Part shown: positions 42,913 to 53,534 of the stretch, piece after piece
Layout of the letters: each line of letters begins with the position of its first letter
How positions within the stretch are numbered: position 1 is the stretch's first letter
Assembly (NCBI RefSeq): GCF_900890425.1
Contig: NZ_CAAHFG010000002.1
Coordinates: 992,001 to 1,056,000, forward strand
Length of the DNA stretch: 64,000 nt
Source: Pontiella desulfatans
GTDB lineage: Bacteria > Verrucomicrobiota > Kiritimatiellia > Kiritimatiellales > Pontiellaceae
Reading direction: 5' to 3'
Made by a program: the position numbers and the translations under genes
The notes under the pieces: model-generated
Databases searched by the model: none
Told to the model about the DNA's origin: nothing
The model's input: only the letters and a program-made list of their open reading frames with translations

Positions 42913-44391
42913 ATGAATCAAAAACCGATGTTGACCGCTCTATTGCTTGCCGCGTGCGCCGCCGCAAGCCTCGTGGAAGCCAAGCCGTTGGCGGGGAGCC
43001 GCCCCAACATTATTCTGGTGATGACCGACGACCAGGGGATGGGCGACCTGTCCTGCATGGGCAACGAGGTGGTCAAGACCCCGCACATCGACCGCTTCCA
43101 CGACCAGGCCGTGCGCTTCCGCGACTTCCAGGTCAGCCCAACCTGCGCACCGACGCGCTCCGCGATCATGAGCGGGCGCGCACCATTTAAAAACGGGGTG
43201 ACGCACACGATCTTCCAGCGCGAGCGGATGGCGCTCGATGCCTTCACGATGCCGCAGGCGCTGCAGGGCGCAGGCTACACGACCGGCATCTTCGGAAAGT
43301 GGCACCTCGGCGACGAGGAGGCCTACCTGCCCGGCAGTCGCGGATTCGACGAGGTGCTGATCCACGGGGCCGGCGGGATCGGGCAGACGCGGTTTGGCGA
43401 CTTCCCCGCGAACGAGGAAAACCTCTATTTCGACAACGTCCTGCTGCATAACGACACCATCGTTAAAACCAAGGGCTTTTGCACCGACCTGTTTTTTCAA
43501 TCCGGCCTGGCCTGGATCAAGAAGCAGCACGAAGCCGGGAAACCCTTCTTTGCCTACATCTCCCTGAATGCCCCGCACGCGCCGCTGGTCGCTCCCGAAA
43601 AATATACGAAGCGGTTTGTCGAACTCGGCTACGATGCCGGAACCGCCGGGCGCTACGGCATGGTGGAAAACATCGACGATAATTTTGGCCGGTTGCTGGA
43701 AAAGCTGGCCGAATGGAAGGCGCAGGAAAACACGCTGGTGATCTTCATGACGGATAACGGCGCCACCCATTTGAGCGGGAAGCTGAACGGCGAGAAGATT
43801 AAGCACTTCAACGCCAACCTGAAGGGCGCAAAGAATTCGCCGAATGAAGGCGGAACGCATGTCCCCGCCTTCTGGCAGTGGAAGGGGGTTCTGGGCGAGG
43901 GGGTGGATGTTCAAGCCCTGACGGCGCACATCGACCTTTACAAAACCTTCTGCGAGTTGGCGGGAGCCAAGCTTCCGGCCAAGATGCAGGAGCTGGATGG
44001 CCGGTCGCTCCTGCCTTTGCTCAAGGATCCCGCGGCGCAGTGGCCCGATCGCGAACTGTTTGTGCACTGCGGGCGCTGGAACCCCGGCAAGCGCGATGAG
44101 GCCAAGTTCCAGAAGTGCGCCGTGCGCACCGCGCGCTGGCGCTTTGTGAACAACCGGAACCTTTATGATATTTCCAAGGACCCCTGCGAAACGACCGATG
44201 TGGCCGACGCGCACCCCGAAGTGGTTTCCAAGTTGCGCGAATCCTTCGACCAATGGTGGGAGTCGGTGCTGCCCAAGATGGTCAACGAAGACCTGCCGAA
44301 GGTGGCCCCCGAAGACCAGCCGCTGGCCATCCGCTACAACCAGCAACTGAAGGAAAAGGGCATTCCCGATTGGGCGCCCGAAGCATTCTAA
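42913..44391 (+). CDS. Cys-type sulfatase
   Basis: 492 residues; the ATG follows the previous stop codon directly. Signal peptide MNQKPMLTALLLAACAAASLVEA. PNIILVMTDDQGMGDLSCMG carries the first metal ligands, CAPTR the formylglycine cysteine (Cys78), and [20 protein letters not shown] and FMTDNGATHLSG the later active-site motifs. It is closest in style to the sulfatase at 45965 (same CAPTRSA[IL]M[ST]GR and GKWHLGD[EC]), and the two flank the second fucosidase. A MITE-like repeat begins right at its stop codon. Expected to desulfate a fucose- or galactose-containing glycan; position specificity is not readable. Confidence 0.93.
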   Translation: MNQKPMLTALLLAACAAASLVEAKPLAGSRPNIILVMTDDQGMGDLSCMGNEVVKTPHIDRFHDQAVRFRDFQVSPTCAPTRSAIMSGRAPFKNGVTHTIFQRERMALDAFTMPQALQGAGYTTGIFGKWHLGDEEAYLPGSRGFDEVLIHGAGGIGQTRFGDFPANEENLYFDNVLLHNDTIVKTKGFCTDLFFQSGLAWIKKQHEAGKPFFAYISLNAPHAPLVAPEKYTKRFVELGYDAGTAGRYGMVENIDDNFGRLLEKLAEWKAQENTLVIFMTDNGATHLSGKLNGEKIKHFNANLKGAKNSPNEGGTHVPAFWQWKGVLGEGVDVQALTAHIDLYKTFCELAGAKLPAKMQELDGRSLLPLLKDPAAQWPDRELFVHCGRWNPGKRDEAKFQKCAVRTARWRFVNNRNLYDISKDPCETTDVADAHPEVVSKLRESFDQWWESVLPKMVNEDLPKVAPEDQPLAIRYNQQLKEKGIPDWAPEAF

Positions 44392-44517
44392 TAGGCAATT
44401 AACTTGAAGAGTCTCACCACAGAGCGCACGGAGGCACAGAGCAACCAATAGATCTGCCTCCCTCTGCGTCTCTGTGAACTCTGTGGTAAAAAATTAAAAT
44501 CAGTTTAATTTGGTATA
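44392..44517 (+). repeat. MITE-like intergenic repeat, copy 1
   Basis: About 126 bp with a long imperfect hairpin: ACCACAGAG..CAC.GAG.C.CAGAG pairs with its inverse about 20 nt later. The ends, CAATTAACTTGA and the inverse of TTTAATTTGG, are weakly inverted. The copy at 55395 is almost the same; that at 53535 is more diverged. Confidence 0.75.
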
Positions 44518-44542
44518 ACCTGTGGAAAACCCGGAGAGAAAA

Positions 44543-45952
44543 ATGAAAAACATCCTGCTACCCCTGTTCGTGCTCGCGGTGGGCACCCTGCCTTTGCAGG
44601 CGGCGGAAAAATCCCCGAACCAACCGAAGGGCAATGTGACGTTCGAATACCGCTTCGCCGATGGCCTGCAACAGACGCCCGACTCGCTGGCCCGCCAGGA
44701 GCTGTGGTTCCGCGATGCCAAGTTCGGCGCGTTCATCCACTTCGGCGCCTATTCGGCCCTCGAGGGGGAATACAAAGGGCGCGGCAATGGCTTCCGCTAT
44801 TCCGAGTGGATCCAGATTTCCGCCCAGATGTCTTCCGCCGAATACCACCAGGTGGCCGCCGCCTTTAATCCGGTGGAGTTCAATGCCGACGAGTGGGCCC
44901 AGACCTTCAAGGCGTGCGGCATCCGCTACGTGGTCATCACCTCCAAGCACCACGATGGCTTTGCGCTCTTCAAATCGATGGTCAGCGACTACAACATTGT
45001 CGACTACACCCCGTTCAAGCGCGACATCATCAAGGAGCTCAGCGAGGCGTGCCATCGCCAGGGCATGAAGTTCGGCGTCTACTATTCGCACGCGCAGGAC
45101 TGGGACGAACCCGATGCCCCGTACCTGAACAAGCGTTGCAAGCGCAGTGTTCTGCATCCGGACCTTCCGGCGGATTTCGAACCCGACATGGACCGCTACA
45201 TCATGAAGAAGAGCCTGCCGCAGGTGGAGGAGCTGGTGAAAAACTATGAGTTGGATCTGATCTGGTTCGATACACCGGTGGGGATGAACATGGAACGCGC
45301 CAAGCTGTTCAGCGACATGGTGCGGAAACACCGTCCGGACTGCCTGATCAATTCCCGCCTGATCCACCGCGGCAAAGGGAAGATCGAGCCGCAATACCTG
45401 CCGCTCTACGACTATGTTTCGATCGGCGATAAGGAGGTGCCCACCAAGAAGCTGCCGCTCTACGTCGAGTCGCCGGACAGCGTCAGCTCCTCCTTCGGCT
45501 ACAAAACCAAAGGGAACTGCTACTACCATACGGAAAAGGAGATGGTTGAACGCTTCGTCCATACGGTTTGCGCCGGCGGCAATGCGCTGATCAACAACGG
45601 TCCGATGGGCAACGGAAGGCTCGATCCCGAAGCGGTCCGCATCTACGGCGCCATGGGCCAGTGGCTCAAGGTCAACGGCGAATCCATCTATGGAACCGTC
45701 CGCAATCCGTTGGATGAACGGCCGGAGTGGGGCGACCTCTCCGCCAGCAAGGACGGCAAGACCGTATACCTGCATATCCTCGAATGGCCGGGGTCTGGAA
45801 CGGTCTCCGTGAAGGGGCTCACCGCAACGGCCGCAACCTATCTCTCCAACGGCGAACCGGCGGCCTTTGAGCAAGAGGGCGATGTCCTTAAAATCAAACT
45901 GCCCGCCAAACCGCTGGATGAATACGACACGGTGGTCAAAGTCCAATTGTAG
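44543..45952 (+). CDS. secreted GH29 alpha-L-fucosidase
   Basis: 469 residues from the ATG at 44543 (CGGAGAGAAAA upstream); an in-frame GTG at 44522 lies in the repeat boundary and is unlikely. Signal peptide MKNILLPLFVLAVGTLPLQA. Family GH29 motifs: FRDAKFGAFIHFGAYSALEG, ITSKHHDGFALF, the nucleophile Asp243 in LIWFDTPVG, and NALINNGPMGNGRLDP before the C-terminal beta-sandwich. Compared with the fucosidase at 3328 it is shorter, lacks the EF-hand and lacks the extra C-terminal domain. It removes terminal alpha-L-fucose; its place between two sulfatases suggests alternating desulfation and defucosylation of one oligosaccharide. Confidence 0.94.
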   Translation: MKNILLPLFVLAVGTLPLQAAEKSPNQPKGNVTFEYRFADGLQQTPDSLARQELWFRDAKFGAFIHFGAYSALEGEYKGRGNGFRYSEWIQISAQMSSAEYHQVAAAFNPVEFNADEWAQTFKACGIRYVVITSKHHDGFALFKSMVSDYNIVDYTPFKRDIIKELSEACHRQGMKFGVYYSHAQDWDEPDAPYLNKRCKRSVLHPDLPADFEPDMDRYIMKKSLPQVEELVKNYELDLIWFDTPVGMNMERAKLFSDMVRKHRPDCLINSRLIHRGKGKIEPQYLPLYDYVSIGDKEVPTKKLPLYVESPDSVSSSFGYKTKGNCYYHTEKEMVERFVHTVCAGGNALINNGPMGNGRLDPEAVRIYGAMGQWLKVNGESIYGTVRNPLDERPEWGDLSASKDGKTVYLHILEWPGSGTVSVKGLTATAATYLSNGEPAAFEQEGDVLKIKLPAKPLDEYDTVVKVQL

Positions 45953-45964
45953 AAAGGGATGCGT

Positions 45965-47809
45965 ATGAAAAGAAAAAACATGATGCTGATGGCCCTGGTG
46001 GCTGGAACCATGGTTGGGCCTGCATTTTCCAAGGTGGGGGGAAAACCCAACGTCGTGATCGTTATTACCGACGACCAGGGCTACGGCGATCTGGCCTTCA
46101 CCGGAAACCCCGCCATCAAAACCCCGACGATCGACCGGTTGCGCGAACAGGGGACCCTGCTCAACAACTTCCATGTGGATCCCACCTGCGCGCCGACCCG
46201 CTCCGCGCTGATGACCGGCCGCTATTCCGACCGCGTCGGTGTCTGGCACACGGTTCAGGGGCGCAGCATGCTGCGTCGCCGCGAAACGACCATGGCCGAT
46301 ATTTTCGGGCAGAACGGCTATGCCACGGGCATGTTCGGCAAATGGCACCTGGGCGACTGCTATCCCTATCGTCCCGAAGACCGCGGCTTCCAGCACAGCA
46401 TCTACCACCAGGCAGGCGGCGTTGGCCAGGCGCCCGACTATTGGGGCAACGACTATTTCGACGACACCTATGTCGTCAACGGCGAGCTGCGCCGCTTCGA
46501 AGGCTTCTGCACCGATGTCTGGTTCGACGAGGGCATGAAGTTTATCCAGGCGAACAAGGAAAAGCCGTTCTTTGCCTACATTGCGCTCAACGCCCCGCAT
46601 AAGCCGCTCTACTGCCCGCTGGAATACAGCAACCCCTACGAAAACAACCCGAAGGTTTCCTATCCCGAGTTCTATGGCATGATTGCCAACATCGATGACA
46701 ACCTCGCCAAGCTGATGGCCATGCTCGATGCCGAAGGCTTGGCGGAAAACACCATCCTTGTTTTCATGACCGACAACGGCACGGCGGCCGGGCTGGCGGA
46801 GGGCCGCGGCTTCGACGGCGGCATGCGCGGCCAGAAAAACTCGGAATACGATGGCGGCCATCGCGTCCCCTTCATCATTCGCTGGCCCGACGGAAAGATT
46901 GAAGCCGGAAAATCCATCGAGCGCCTAACCGCGCACATCGACATTCTCCCCACCTTCATCGACCTGTGCGGCCTGACCGCGCCGAAGACCGCATACGACG
47001 GCAGCAGCCTGCGCGAGCTGCTCTATGCCGATGGAGCAACCTGGCCGGATCGGGCGCTCGTGGTTGAGACCCAACGCGTGGTCGATCCCATCAAATGGCG
47101 CCGGTGCGCCGTGATGACCGACCGGTGGCGCCTGGTGAACGACGACAACGGCCAGGGGCTTTTCGATCTCAAGGCCGATCCCCGGCAGGCGACCGATGTT
47201 TCCGCGGAACACCCTGAAGTGGTGGAGCGCCTGCGCGGCGCATACGATGCCTTTTGGAGCGATGTCTCGCAGGAACATGATTTGACCAGCTACATGGTCA
47301 TCGGCTCCGACAAGTCCCCGGTTGTGAAACTGAGTTCGCACGACTGGCTGATCGACAAACTCCCGCCGTGGAACCAGGACCACATCAAGAACGGCGATGT
47401 TGCCGAGGTGTCCCACTGGGCCATCGAAGTCGAACGCGATGGCGACTACGAGATCTCGCTGCGCCGCTGGCCGGTCGAGGCCGACAAGGGCATCAACGAT
47501 GGAACCTATGGCAAGGCGTTCAACTACCAGCAGGCGCGGATGCGCATCGGCGAGGTTGACGAGACCCAGGCCATCCCCGCCGGGGCCAAGGAGGTCACGT
47601 TCAAGGTTTCCTTGAAGAAGGGCATCACCCAGCTCGCCCCGGTCTTCATCGGGCCCGAACTGACGGCCACGCCGTACTACGCCTATGTGACGCACAAGCC
47701 GAAACCCGGTTGGCAGACGCCGCAGGGCATGGGTGTTCCCGTCTACGATCCGGCCTATGGACGCGTCCCGCCGCAGCTTAACAAAAAACGGGTTAAGGCG
47801 ATTGAGTAG
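45965..47809 (+). CDS. Cys-type sulfatase with C-terminal beta-sandwich extension
   Basis: 614 residues from the ATG at 45965, which has AAGGG at good spacing (ATG at 45959 is too close). Signal peptide [47 protein letters not shown] (Cys75), [14 protein letters not shown] and [10 protein letters not shown] mark the active site. After about residue 460 there is an extra domain of about 130 residues ([21 protein letters not shown] ... [14 protein letters not shown]) typical of longer arylsulfatases and resembling a carbohydrate-binding sandwich. It starts 12 bp after the fucosidase stop codon. Confidence 0.93.
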   Translation: MKRKNMMLMALVAGTMVGPAFSKVGGKPNVVIVITDDQGYGDLAFTGNPAIKTPTIDRLREQGTLLNNFHVDPTCAPTRSALMTGRYSDRVGVWHTVQGRSMLRRRETTMADIFGQNGYATGMFGKWHLGDCYPYRPEDRGFQHSIYHQAGGVGQAPDYWGNDYFDDTYVVNGELRRFEGFCTDVWFDEGMKFIQANKEKPFFAYIALNAPHKPLYCPLEYSNPYENNPKVSYPEFYGMIANIDDNLAKLMAMLDAEGLAENTILVFMTDNGTAAGLAEGRGFDGGMRGQKNSEYDGGHRVPFIIRWPDGKIEAGKSIERLTAHIDILPTFIDLCGLTAPKTAYDGSSLRELLYADGATWPDRALVVETQRVVDPIKWRRCAVMTDRWRLVNDDNGQGLFDLKADPRQATDVSAEHPEVVERLRGAYDAFWSDVSQEHDLTSYMVIGSDKSPVVKLSSHDWLIDKLPPWNQDHIKNGDVAEVSHWAIEVERDGDYEISLRRWPVEADKGINDGTYGKAFNYQQARMRIGEVDETQAIPAGAKEVTFKVSLKKGITQLAPVFIGPELTATPYYAYVTHKPKPGWQTPQGMGVPVYDPAYGRVPPQLNKKRVKAIE

Positions 47810-47863
47810 CTCGCATATCCGATGCGAGTTCCGTGTGCAGGGTACGCGGATCGGATATCCGCG
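47810..47863 (+). repeat. REP-like pair of inverted hairpins
   Basis: Two perfect 7-bp stems with 5-nt loops, CTCGCAT-ATCCG-ATGCGAG (47810-47828) and CGCGGAT-CGGAT-ATCCGCG (47845-47863). The loops are complementary to each other, so the pair is a head-to-head repeat of the REP/BIME kind. It fills the gap before the sulfatase gene at 47897. Confidence 0.7.
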
Positions 47864-47896
47864 CTACGTTGCTCCTGCCAAAGAAATGAGTTGAGA

Positions 47897-49399
47897 ATGA
47901 AACGAACCACCTTGCTTGCCGCAGCTTTACTGTCTGCCGCTGTAGTTAATGCGGAAAAGAGACCGAACATCGTCTATCTGATGTCCGACGACCAAAGTTC
48001 CTATACCATGGGGTGCTACGGCAACGCGGACGTGCAGACGCCCAACCTCGACCGGCTCGCGGCCGACGGCATGGTCTTCGACAACCATTACGACACGACC
48101 GCCATCTGCATGGCCTCGCGCGCCACCGTCATGGCCGGCATGTATGAATACAAGACCGGCTGCAACTTCAAGCATGGCGAGATGTTGACCGCCACCTGGA
48201 AAAAAACCTATCCCATGCTACTGCGCGAGGCGGGCTACATGACCGCCTTCGCCGGCAAGTTCGGATTCGAGCTCAGGGATACGCCGGAGGGGAAAAAGCG
48301 GGAACTGCCCGCCGCCGATTTCGACCGGTGGGGCGGAGGCCCGGGGCAGACGTTTTATGAAACGGCGAAAAACAAATCGATGGCCGCCTATGCGGAGGCC
48401 TATCCGCACTCCACGCTCTCCTACGGCGCGTTCGGGCGCGACTTCATCCGCGATGCCGCCAAGGCCGGAAAGCCGTTCTGCCTGTCGATCAGTTTCAAGG
48501 CCGCGCACCGGCCCACGACGCCCGATCCGAAGTTCGATGCGGTGTATGCCGGCAAGACCTTCAGGAAACCGGAAAACTATGGGCGTGGAAACGGCGCGCA
48601 TTTTTCGAAGCAGAGCAAGCAGGGGCGCCAGTATGTCCGTTTCGAGGAGTGGGACTACGACAAGGATTATGACGGCGTCATGGCCACCTACCATCAGCAG
48701 GTCTATGGAATCGATGTCGCCGTCGGGATGATTGTGGATGCGTTGAAGGAGCAGGGGGTTGCGGATAATACCGTGATCATCTACACCTCCGACAACGGCT
48801 TTTTCTGCGGCTCCCACGGCCTGGGTTCGAAGGTGCTGCCCTACGAGGAGGCCTCGCGCGTCCCGATGATCATCCATGATCCGCGCCACCCGAACTCCGG
48901 AAAGAAGCTGCGCTCCGATGCACTGACCGGCAACATCGATTTTGCGCCGACCCTGCTCAAGCTGGCCGGACTTCCTGTTCCTGCAACCATGGATGGCGCC
49001 GACCTGATGAAGCTCTACGGGAATCCAAAGGCGTCGATCCATGAATCGCTCGCGCTGATCAATGTCTATAACCAATCCGGCCCGCCCGTCACGCACGCCA
49101 TGGCGGTGGTGACCCGGGAGATGAAATATATCTATTGGGGCTATGCGGCCGAGGGATTCGAGGTGGCCGAGGAGCTCTACCATCTCGGCAAGGACCCGCA
49201 CGAGCTGGTCAACCAGGCCGGCAACCCCGAATACAGCGCCGCCCTGCAGCAGATGCGCCAGACCTACGATAAGCATCTCGGCCATTGGAAGGCCGAGGCG
49301 GTGCCATACAACAACTACCAGCCCTACGGAACCCTCTTCGACCGCAATGTCGGATGGGACGATAAAGCACCGCTGCTACCCAAGCTGAAAAACAAATAA
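47897..49399 (+). CDS. Cys-type sulfatase
   Basis: 500 residues from the ATG at 47897 (signal peptide [19 protein letters not shown]); an in-frame start at 47822 would pass through the hairpin pair. [20 protein letters not shown] carries the first metal ligands and CMASR the formylglycine cysteine (Cys71). The usual KWHLG is here KFGFE ([12 protein letters not shown]), a real departure from the other sulfatases of the window, and [17 protein letters not shown] gives the last metal motif. This pattern resembles choline-sulfatase/iduronate-sulfatase-like branches. It belongs to the same rightward series, 11 bp before the esterase gene. Confidence 0.92.
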   Translation: MKRTTLLAAALLSAAVVNAEKRPNIVYLMSDDQSSYTMGCYGNADVQTPNLDRLAADGMVFDNHYDTTAICMASRATVMAGMYEYKTGCNFKHGEMLTATWKKTYPMLLREAGYMTAFAGKFGFELRDTPEGKKRELPAADFDRWGGGPGQTFYETAKNKSMAAYAEAYPHSTLSYGAFGRDFIRDAAKAGKPFCLSISFKAAHRPTTPDPKFDAVYAGKTFRKPENYGRGNGAHFSKQSKQGRQYVRFEEWDYDKDYDGVMATYHQQVYGIDVAVGMIVDALKEQGVADNTVIIYTSDNGFFCGSHGLGSKVLPYEEASRVPMIIHDPRHPNSGKKLRSDALTGNIDFAPTLLKLAGLPVPATMDGADLMKLYGNPKASIHESLALINVYNQSGPPVTHAMAVVTREMKYIYWGYAAEGFEVAEELYHLGKDPHELVNQAGNPEYSAALQQMRQTYDKHLGHWKAEAVPYNNYQPYGTLFDRNVGWDDKAPLLPKLKNK

Positions 49400-49410
49400 C
49401 CGGGGGTGTC

Positions 49411-50337
49411 ATGAAACGGTTGATGGTTACCATATTGGTTCTCTCTGCGGCAACCGGGTGCTTCGCGGAAGTGCTCTGGGACGCCCAATGCTTTCGCGAT
49501 GTGATCTATAAGCAGGTCGATGGGCGAAAGCTTACGCTGGATATCTATATGCCGCCCGGACAGCCATCCGCAAAGGCGCCGGTGCTGTATTATGTGCACG
49601 GCGGCGGTTGGGCGGCCGGCAGCAAGGACAAGGGCGGCCTTCCGCTGATGCGGCCGGTGTTCCTGCAGGTCGCCGAAAAAGGGTTTGTTTGCGTCTCCAT
49701 CAATTACCGGCTCTATAAGAAAACCAATGGCGTGTTGATGCGCGACTGCGTGACGGATGCGATGGACGGTCTGCGGTTCCTGAAAAAGAACGCGGTTGCG
49801 TATGGGCTCGATCCAGGGCGCATCGTGGTTTGGGGCGATTCGGCCGGAGGCCAGCTTGCGCAGATGCTGGCCCTGGCCGATCCGAAAACCTTTGCCGGGG
49901 ATGAAGCCCTGGTGGGTTATGATGCGAAACCCCTTGCGGGGATTTCCTGGTATGGCCCGACGGACTTCACCGACGTCGAGCTCTTCAAGACCGATCTTTC
50001 GGATAAGGATCCGGACCGCTTTGGTTTCAGGATTACGGGAAAGGAAGGCGGGTTCGCGGAATTTCCCGAGGCGTACAAGGAGATGAGCCCGTATTACTGG
50101 ATCAAGAAGGATAGCCCGCCGTTGCTGTTGATGCAGGGCGATGCGGATGCAACGATTCCCTACGCGCATGCCCCGCACCTGAAGAAGAAGGCCGATCAAA
50201 TCGGCGCGGAGGTTGAAGTGGTGGTGGTCGAAAAGGCCGGGCACAACTGGCGCAAGGCCGGCGGGGATCCGGAACCCGGCCTGGAGGAAATCCAGCGCAT
50301 CACCGCAGACTATGCCGCTAGGCAGGCCCTTGAATGA
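49411..50337 (+). CDS. secreted alpha/beta-hydrolase esterase
   Basis: 308 residues; signal peptide MKRLMVTILVLSAATGCFA. The oxyanion motif YYVHGGGWAAG, the nucleophile elbow GDSAGG with Ser144, the acid in MQGDADATIPY and a late His (KAGHNW) give a complete triad of the HSL/carboxylesterase type often annotated BD-FAE or acetyl-xylan esterase-like. It would remove acetyl or other acyl groups from a glycan. It sits in the sulfatase series 11 bp after a sulfatase, which supports a role in removing glycan decorations. Confidence 0.9.
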   Translation: MKRLMVTILVLSAATGCFAEVLWDAQCFRDVIYKQVDGRKLTLDIYMPPGQPSAKAPVLYYVHGGGWAAGSKDKGGLPLMRPVFLQVAEKGFVCVSINYRLYKKTNGVLMRDCVTDAMDGLRFLKKNAVAYGLDPGRIVVWGDSAGGQLAQMLALADPKTFAGDEALVGYDAKPLAGISWYGPTDFTDVELFKTDLSDKDPDRFGFRITGKEGGFAEFPEAYKEMSPYYWIKKDSPPLLLMQGDADATIPYAHAPHLKKKADQIGAEVEVVVVEKAGHNWRKAGGDPEPGLEEIQRITADYAARQALE

Positions 50338-50417
50338 CGGGCAACAGAGGGTTAAGCAATCAAAGAACGGGGCGGCGGCTAACGATCGAATGGAATGGGT
50401 TATTAACGGGAGTACGG

Positions 50418-51326
50418 ATGAATAGGTTTATGTTGAATTTGACGGTCATGTCGCTTTTGCTAAGCGTGGCGGGCTATGCGGATTTCACGGTTCCGGTGGC
50501 AAAGGGATTGGTACTGGATCTGAATGCCGATGTCGGCCTGGCCCTTGAGGATGAGGTGATGGTGACCAGCTGGACGAATCAGGCACCCAACCCGAAGGCG
50601 CTCGCTTTTGCGTGTACCGAAGAGGGGCGCACCCAGACCATTGTTTCACAGAAGGAGACGGGCACCGGTCGCCCGACCCTCAAAAAGAATGCAACTCAAG
50701 TCAACGGTCATAGCAGCCTCGTGTTTAGGGAGGATGAATTGATCAACGACAATGACGAGGCGTTTCACGGTATGATAACCGGTGGCGGATATACGTGGTT
50801 CGCGGTCATCAAACCCTATAAACAAGGCGGCCCCGGAAAGATCAACTCCGGCTATCCGAACGCCTTTTTTGGCTGTCTTCGAAATACCGGGAAGCCGCAG
50901 TTGGAACCGGGGCAATACGCCGGCTTCTGGGGCTCGTTCTATCCCGACGGCCGCGTTTATATGGGCTCGCGCAATGGATTGGGCGAGAGGGTGCGCGATG
51001 GGGTGAATACGCCTGAAGTCGCCGCACCCCCTCCGGCGGTAGACGAGTGGCACATCATCATGGGCCGGCAGGGTTCCGGGCAGGGCGTTGTTCAATTGGA
51101 GCTCTTTGTCAACAACCCCTCCGAGGCGGTTAATTCCCATGATTATCCCGTCGGAAATGTTGAACCCAGCCGGATGGCCATCGGTACCGAACGCAATGCG
51201 ATCAACCACATGGGAAAAGAGTCGTTCGATGGAGAGCTGGCCCGCCTGTTGATGTTTGAGACCGCATTGGACCAACAGGAGATGCGGACGGTATACGGTT
51301 ATTTGAAGAAGCTCTATTTCAAGTAG
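50418..51326 (+). CDS. secreted concanavalin A-like (LamG-type) protein
   Basis: 302 residues from the ATG at 50418 (GGGAG five bases upstream; signal peptide MNRFMLNLTVMSLLLSVAGYA). A single LamG/concanavalin-like jelly roll covers the rest: GLVLDLNADVGLALEDEVMVTSWTNQ at the start, YTWFAVIKPYKQGG in the middle, and FDGELARLLMFETALDQQEM near the end, the usual closing strand of Laminin_G_3 domains. No catalytic motif is visible; a carbohydrate-binding role is likely. It lies 80 bp after the esterase and 6 bp before the beta-helix gene. Confidence 0.82.
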   Translation: MNRFMLNLTVMSLLLSVAGYADFTVPVAKGLVLDLNADVGLALEDEVMVTSWTNQAPNPKALAFACTEEGRTQTIVSQKETGTGRPTLKKNATQVNGHSSLVFREDELINDNDEAFHGMITGGGYTWFAVIKPYKQGGPGKINSGYPNAFFGCLRNTGKPQLEPGQYAGFWGSFYPDGRVYMGSRNGLGERVRDGVNTPEVAAPPPAVDEWHIIMGRQGSGQGVVQLELFVNNPSEAVNSHDYPVGNVEPSRMAIGTERNAINHMGKESFDGELARLLMFETALDQQEMRTVYGYLKKLYFK

Positions 51327-51332
51327 GGGATC

Positions 51333-53519
51333 GTGAAGTTGAAATCGTTGCATTTGATTTTATTGGGTATGCTGTTGTTGGTTTCGGTCGGCGGTTTTGC
51401 CGCACCACCACCGGCTGATTTCTATCTGTCGCCAAACGGATCCGATGCGTGGTCCGGCACGCTGGCCGAACCCAATGCGCAGGGAACCGATGGCCCGTTC
51501 GCCACGTTGGAGCGGGCGCGCGATGCGGTTCGGACATTGAAGAAAAGCACGTCGGCGGATATCGAGGTGTTGGTTCGCGAGGGCACCTACCTCCTGGAAA
51601 AAACGGTGGTGTTCGGGCTGGAGGATTCCGGGGACGACACGCGGTCGATTACCTACGCGGCCTATCCCGGTGAAACGCCGGTTTTCAGCTCGGGGCGGGA
51701 AATCAAGGGATGGAAAAAAGTGTCCGGCCGGCTGCCCGGTCTGCCGAAGGCGGCACAGGGCCAGGTTTGGGCGGCGAAGGTTGCGGGCCGGTTCTTCACG
51801 CTCTACGATTCGGAAGGCATGCTGCCCCGTGCAAAGTCGGCCGGATTCATTTCGCTGAAGGGCGGAAGCCGCAACACGCTGCATTTTCCCGAGGGCAAAT
51901 TGAAGGACTGGACGAATGTGGAGGATGTGGAAATCATTATCCGTCCGCACCATGCCTGGATTGTGAATGTTCTTCCGTTGGTCTCGGTTGATGAAAAGGA
52001 ACAAATGGCGCATACGGCCATTGATGCAACCTATGCCATGAACCCGCTCCATTTCCTGAAGAAAACGGAAAACTGCTGGGTGGAAAATGTGCTGGAGGAA
52101 CTCGACGAACCGGGCGAATGGGTGCTGAACACGAAGGAGGGCGTCGTCTATCTTTGGCCCCGCGGCAAGACCCCGGTGCTGGCGCCCCGCTTGATCGAGT
52201 ATATCCGGGTCGAGGGACAGGTGGATGTCGCCGGCCCAAAGGATGTGCCGGTGCAAAACCTCCGCTTCCGGGGGCTGACCTTTACGCACGGCGATCGCTA
52301 TACGGTGGCGGAGGACGATGCGGGCATCCAACACGATTGGGATTTCCTGGATAAGGCCAATGCCTTGCTGCGCCTGCGCGGCACCGAGCATTGTGCCGTT
52401 GAGCGTTGCCATTTCACCCAAAGCGGCAGCAGCGCCATCCGGGTGGACCTGCACGGCCGCAATACCACGATCTCCGGCAACCATATCGAACATATGGGGG
52501 CCGCCGGCATCGTGCTCGCGGGATATGGCCCGGGAACAAAGGACGTGAACGGCAACAATCTCGTCTACAACAACCAGGTCCACCATACGGGCCGGATCTA
52601 TTCGCACTCGGCCGGCATCCTCGTTTGGCAGAGCGGCGGAAACCGCGTGGCGAACAACCTGGTTCATCACACGCCCTATACCGGGATCATTCTCTCGGGG
52701 TGCATGACGGACTTTTTCAATAAAAGGGGGCGGGAGCTCGGTAGAACCCTCCGGCTGAATGAAATCGGCGACTTGCCCAAAAAACTGGATATCGAGGACG
52801 TGCGCCCCTTCCTTCATTCCCACGACAACCTCATCGAATATAACGAGATCCACCACGCCATGGAAATGCTCGGCGATGGCAATGCCTTCTACATCCGCGG
52901 GGCCGGGGCCGGCAATGTTTTCCGCCGAAACTATGTGCACCACCTGGTTGCCCCCATGATCATGCAGTGCGGCATCCGCACGGACGGCGGGCAACGCGAT
53001 ACCCTCTTCGCCGAAAACCTGATCTACAAATGTTCCTCGCAAGGGATCATGGCCAAGTTGAATACGCGCGTGGAGAACAACATTGTGGCCGATGTGCTCG
53101 TGGCGAGCCTTGGCGACATGGAACGGTCCTACTATCTTTCCGTGCGCGAAGGCCCCATGACCGGCGCCTCCATCAAGCGGAATATCTTCTATGCTTCCGG
53201 ACCGGATTGCACCTTCATCCATGAGCTGCAGTCCAAGGCCGGGGCAACGGAGGATAGCCGGGGCCGCCAGGTTGCGCGTTCAAGTGAAGCCGATACCGAC
53301 TACAACCTATACTTTTGCGCGGCGGATCCCTCCCTCGGAAAAGACATGCTGGAAAAACAGCAAGGCGACGGCGTGGATGCAAACAGCAAAGCCATCGACC
53401 CGCTCTTCGTCGATCCGGCAAACGGCGACTTCAGGTTCAAGCCCAACTCGCCCGCGCTGGAAATGGGCATCGTCCCGATCGACCTTTCAAAGATCGGCCT
53501 GCGGAATCCGCCCGACTAA
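51333..53519 (+). CDS. secreted right-handed beta-helix protein, GH141-like
   Basis: 728 residues from a GTG at 51333 (AGGGGA just upstream); a later ATG at 51369 would leave a very short signal peptide. The opening ADFYLSPNGSDAWSGTL, GPFATLERARDAVRTLKK and VREGTYLLEKTVVF is typical of parallel beta-helix enzymes related to GH141 (alpha-L-fucosidase or xylanase) and other helix glycosidases. Repeating coils with N-rich turns follow from about 290 to 560 (NTTISGNHIEHMGAAGIVLAG, NNLVYNNQVHHTG, NRVANNLVHHTPYTGI). The end (LFVDPANGDFRFKPNSPALEMG) is a common closing of these proteins. A fucose-releasing role would suit its neighbours but is not shown. It is the last gene of the rightward series. 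Confidence 0.85.
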   Translation: MKLKSLHLILLGMLLLVSVGGFAAPPPADFYLSPNGSDAWSGTLAEPNAQGTDGPFATLERARDAVRTLKKSTSADIEVLVREGTYLLEKTVVFGLEDSGDDTRSITYAAYPGETPVFSSGREIKGWKKVSGRLPGLPKAAQGQVWAAKVAGRFFTLYDSEGMLPRAKSAGFISLKGGSRNTLHFPEGKLKDWTNVEDVEIIIRPHHAWIVNVLPLVSVDEKEQMAHTAIDATYAMNPLHFLKKTENCWVENVLEELDEPGEWVLNTKEGVVYLWPRGKTPVLAPRLIEYIRVEGQVDVAGPKDVPVQNLRFRGLTFTHGDRYTVAEDDAGIQHDWDFLDKANALLRLRGTEHCAVERCHFTQSGSSAIRVDLHGRNTTISGNHIEHMGAAGIVLAGYGPGTKDVNGNNLVYNNQVHHTGRIYSHSAGILVWQSGGNRVANNLVHHTPYTGIILSGCMTDFFNKRGRELGRTLRLNEIGDLPKKLDIEDVRPFLHSHDNLIEYNEIHHAMEMLGDGNAFYIRGAGAGNVFRRNYVHHLVAPMIMQCGIRTDGGQRDTLFAENLIYKCSSQGIMAKLNTRVENNIVADVLVASLGDMERSYYLSVREGPMTGASIKRNIFYASGPDCTFIHELQSKAGATEDSRGRQVARSSEADTDYNLYFCAADPSLGKDMLEKQQGDGVDANSKAIDPLFVDPANGDFRFKPNSPALEMGIVPIDLSKIGLRNPPD

Positions 53520-53534
53520 TCGCGTTGCACGAAT

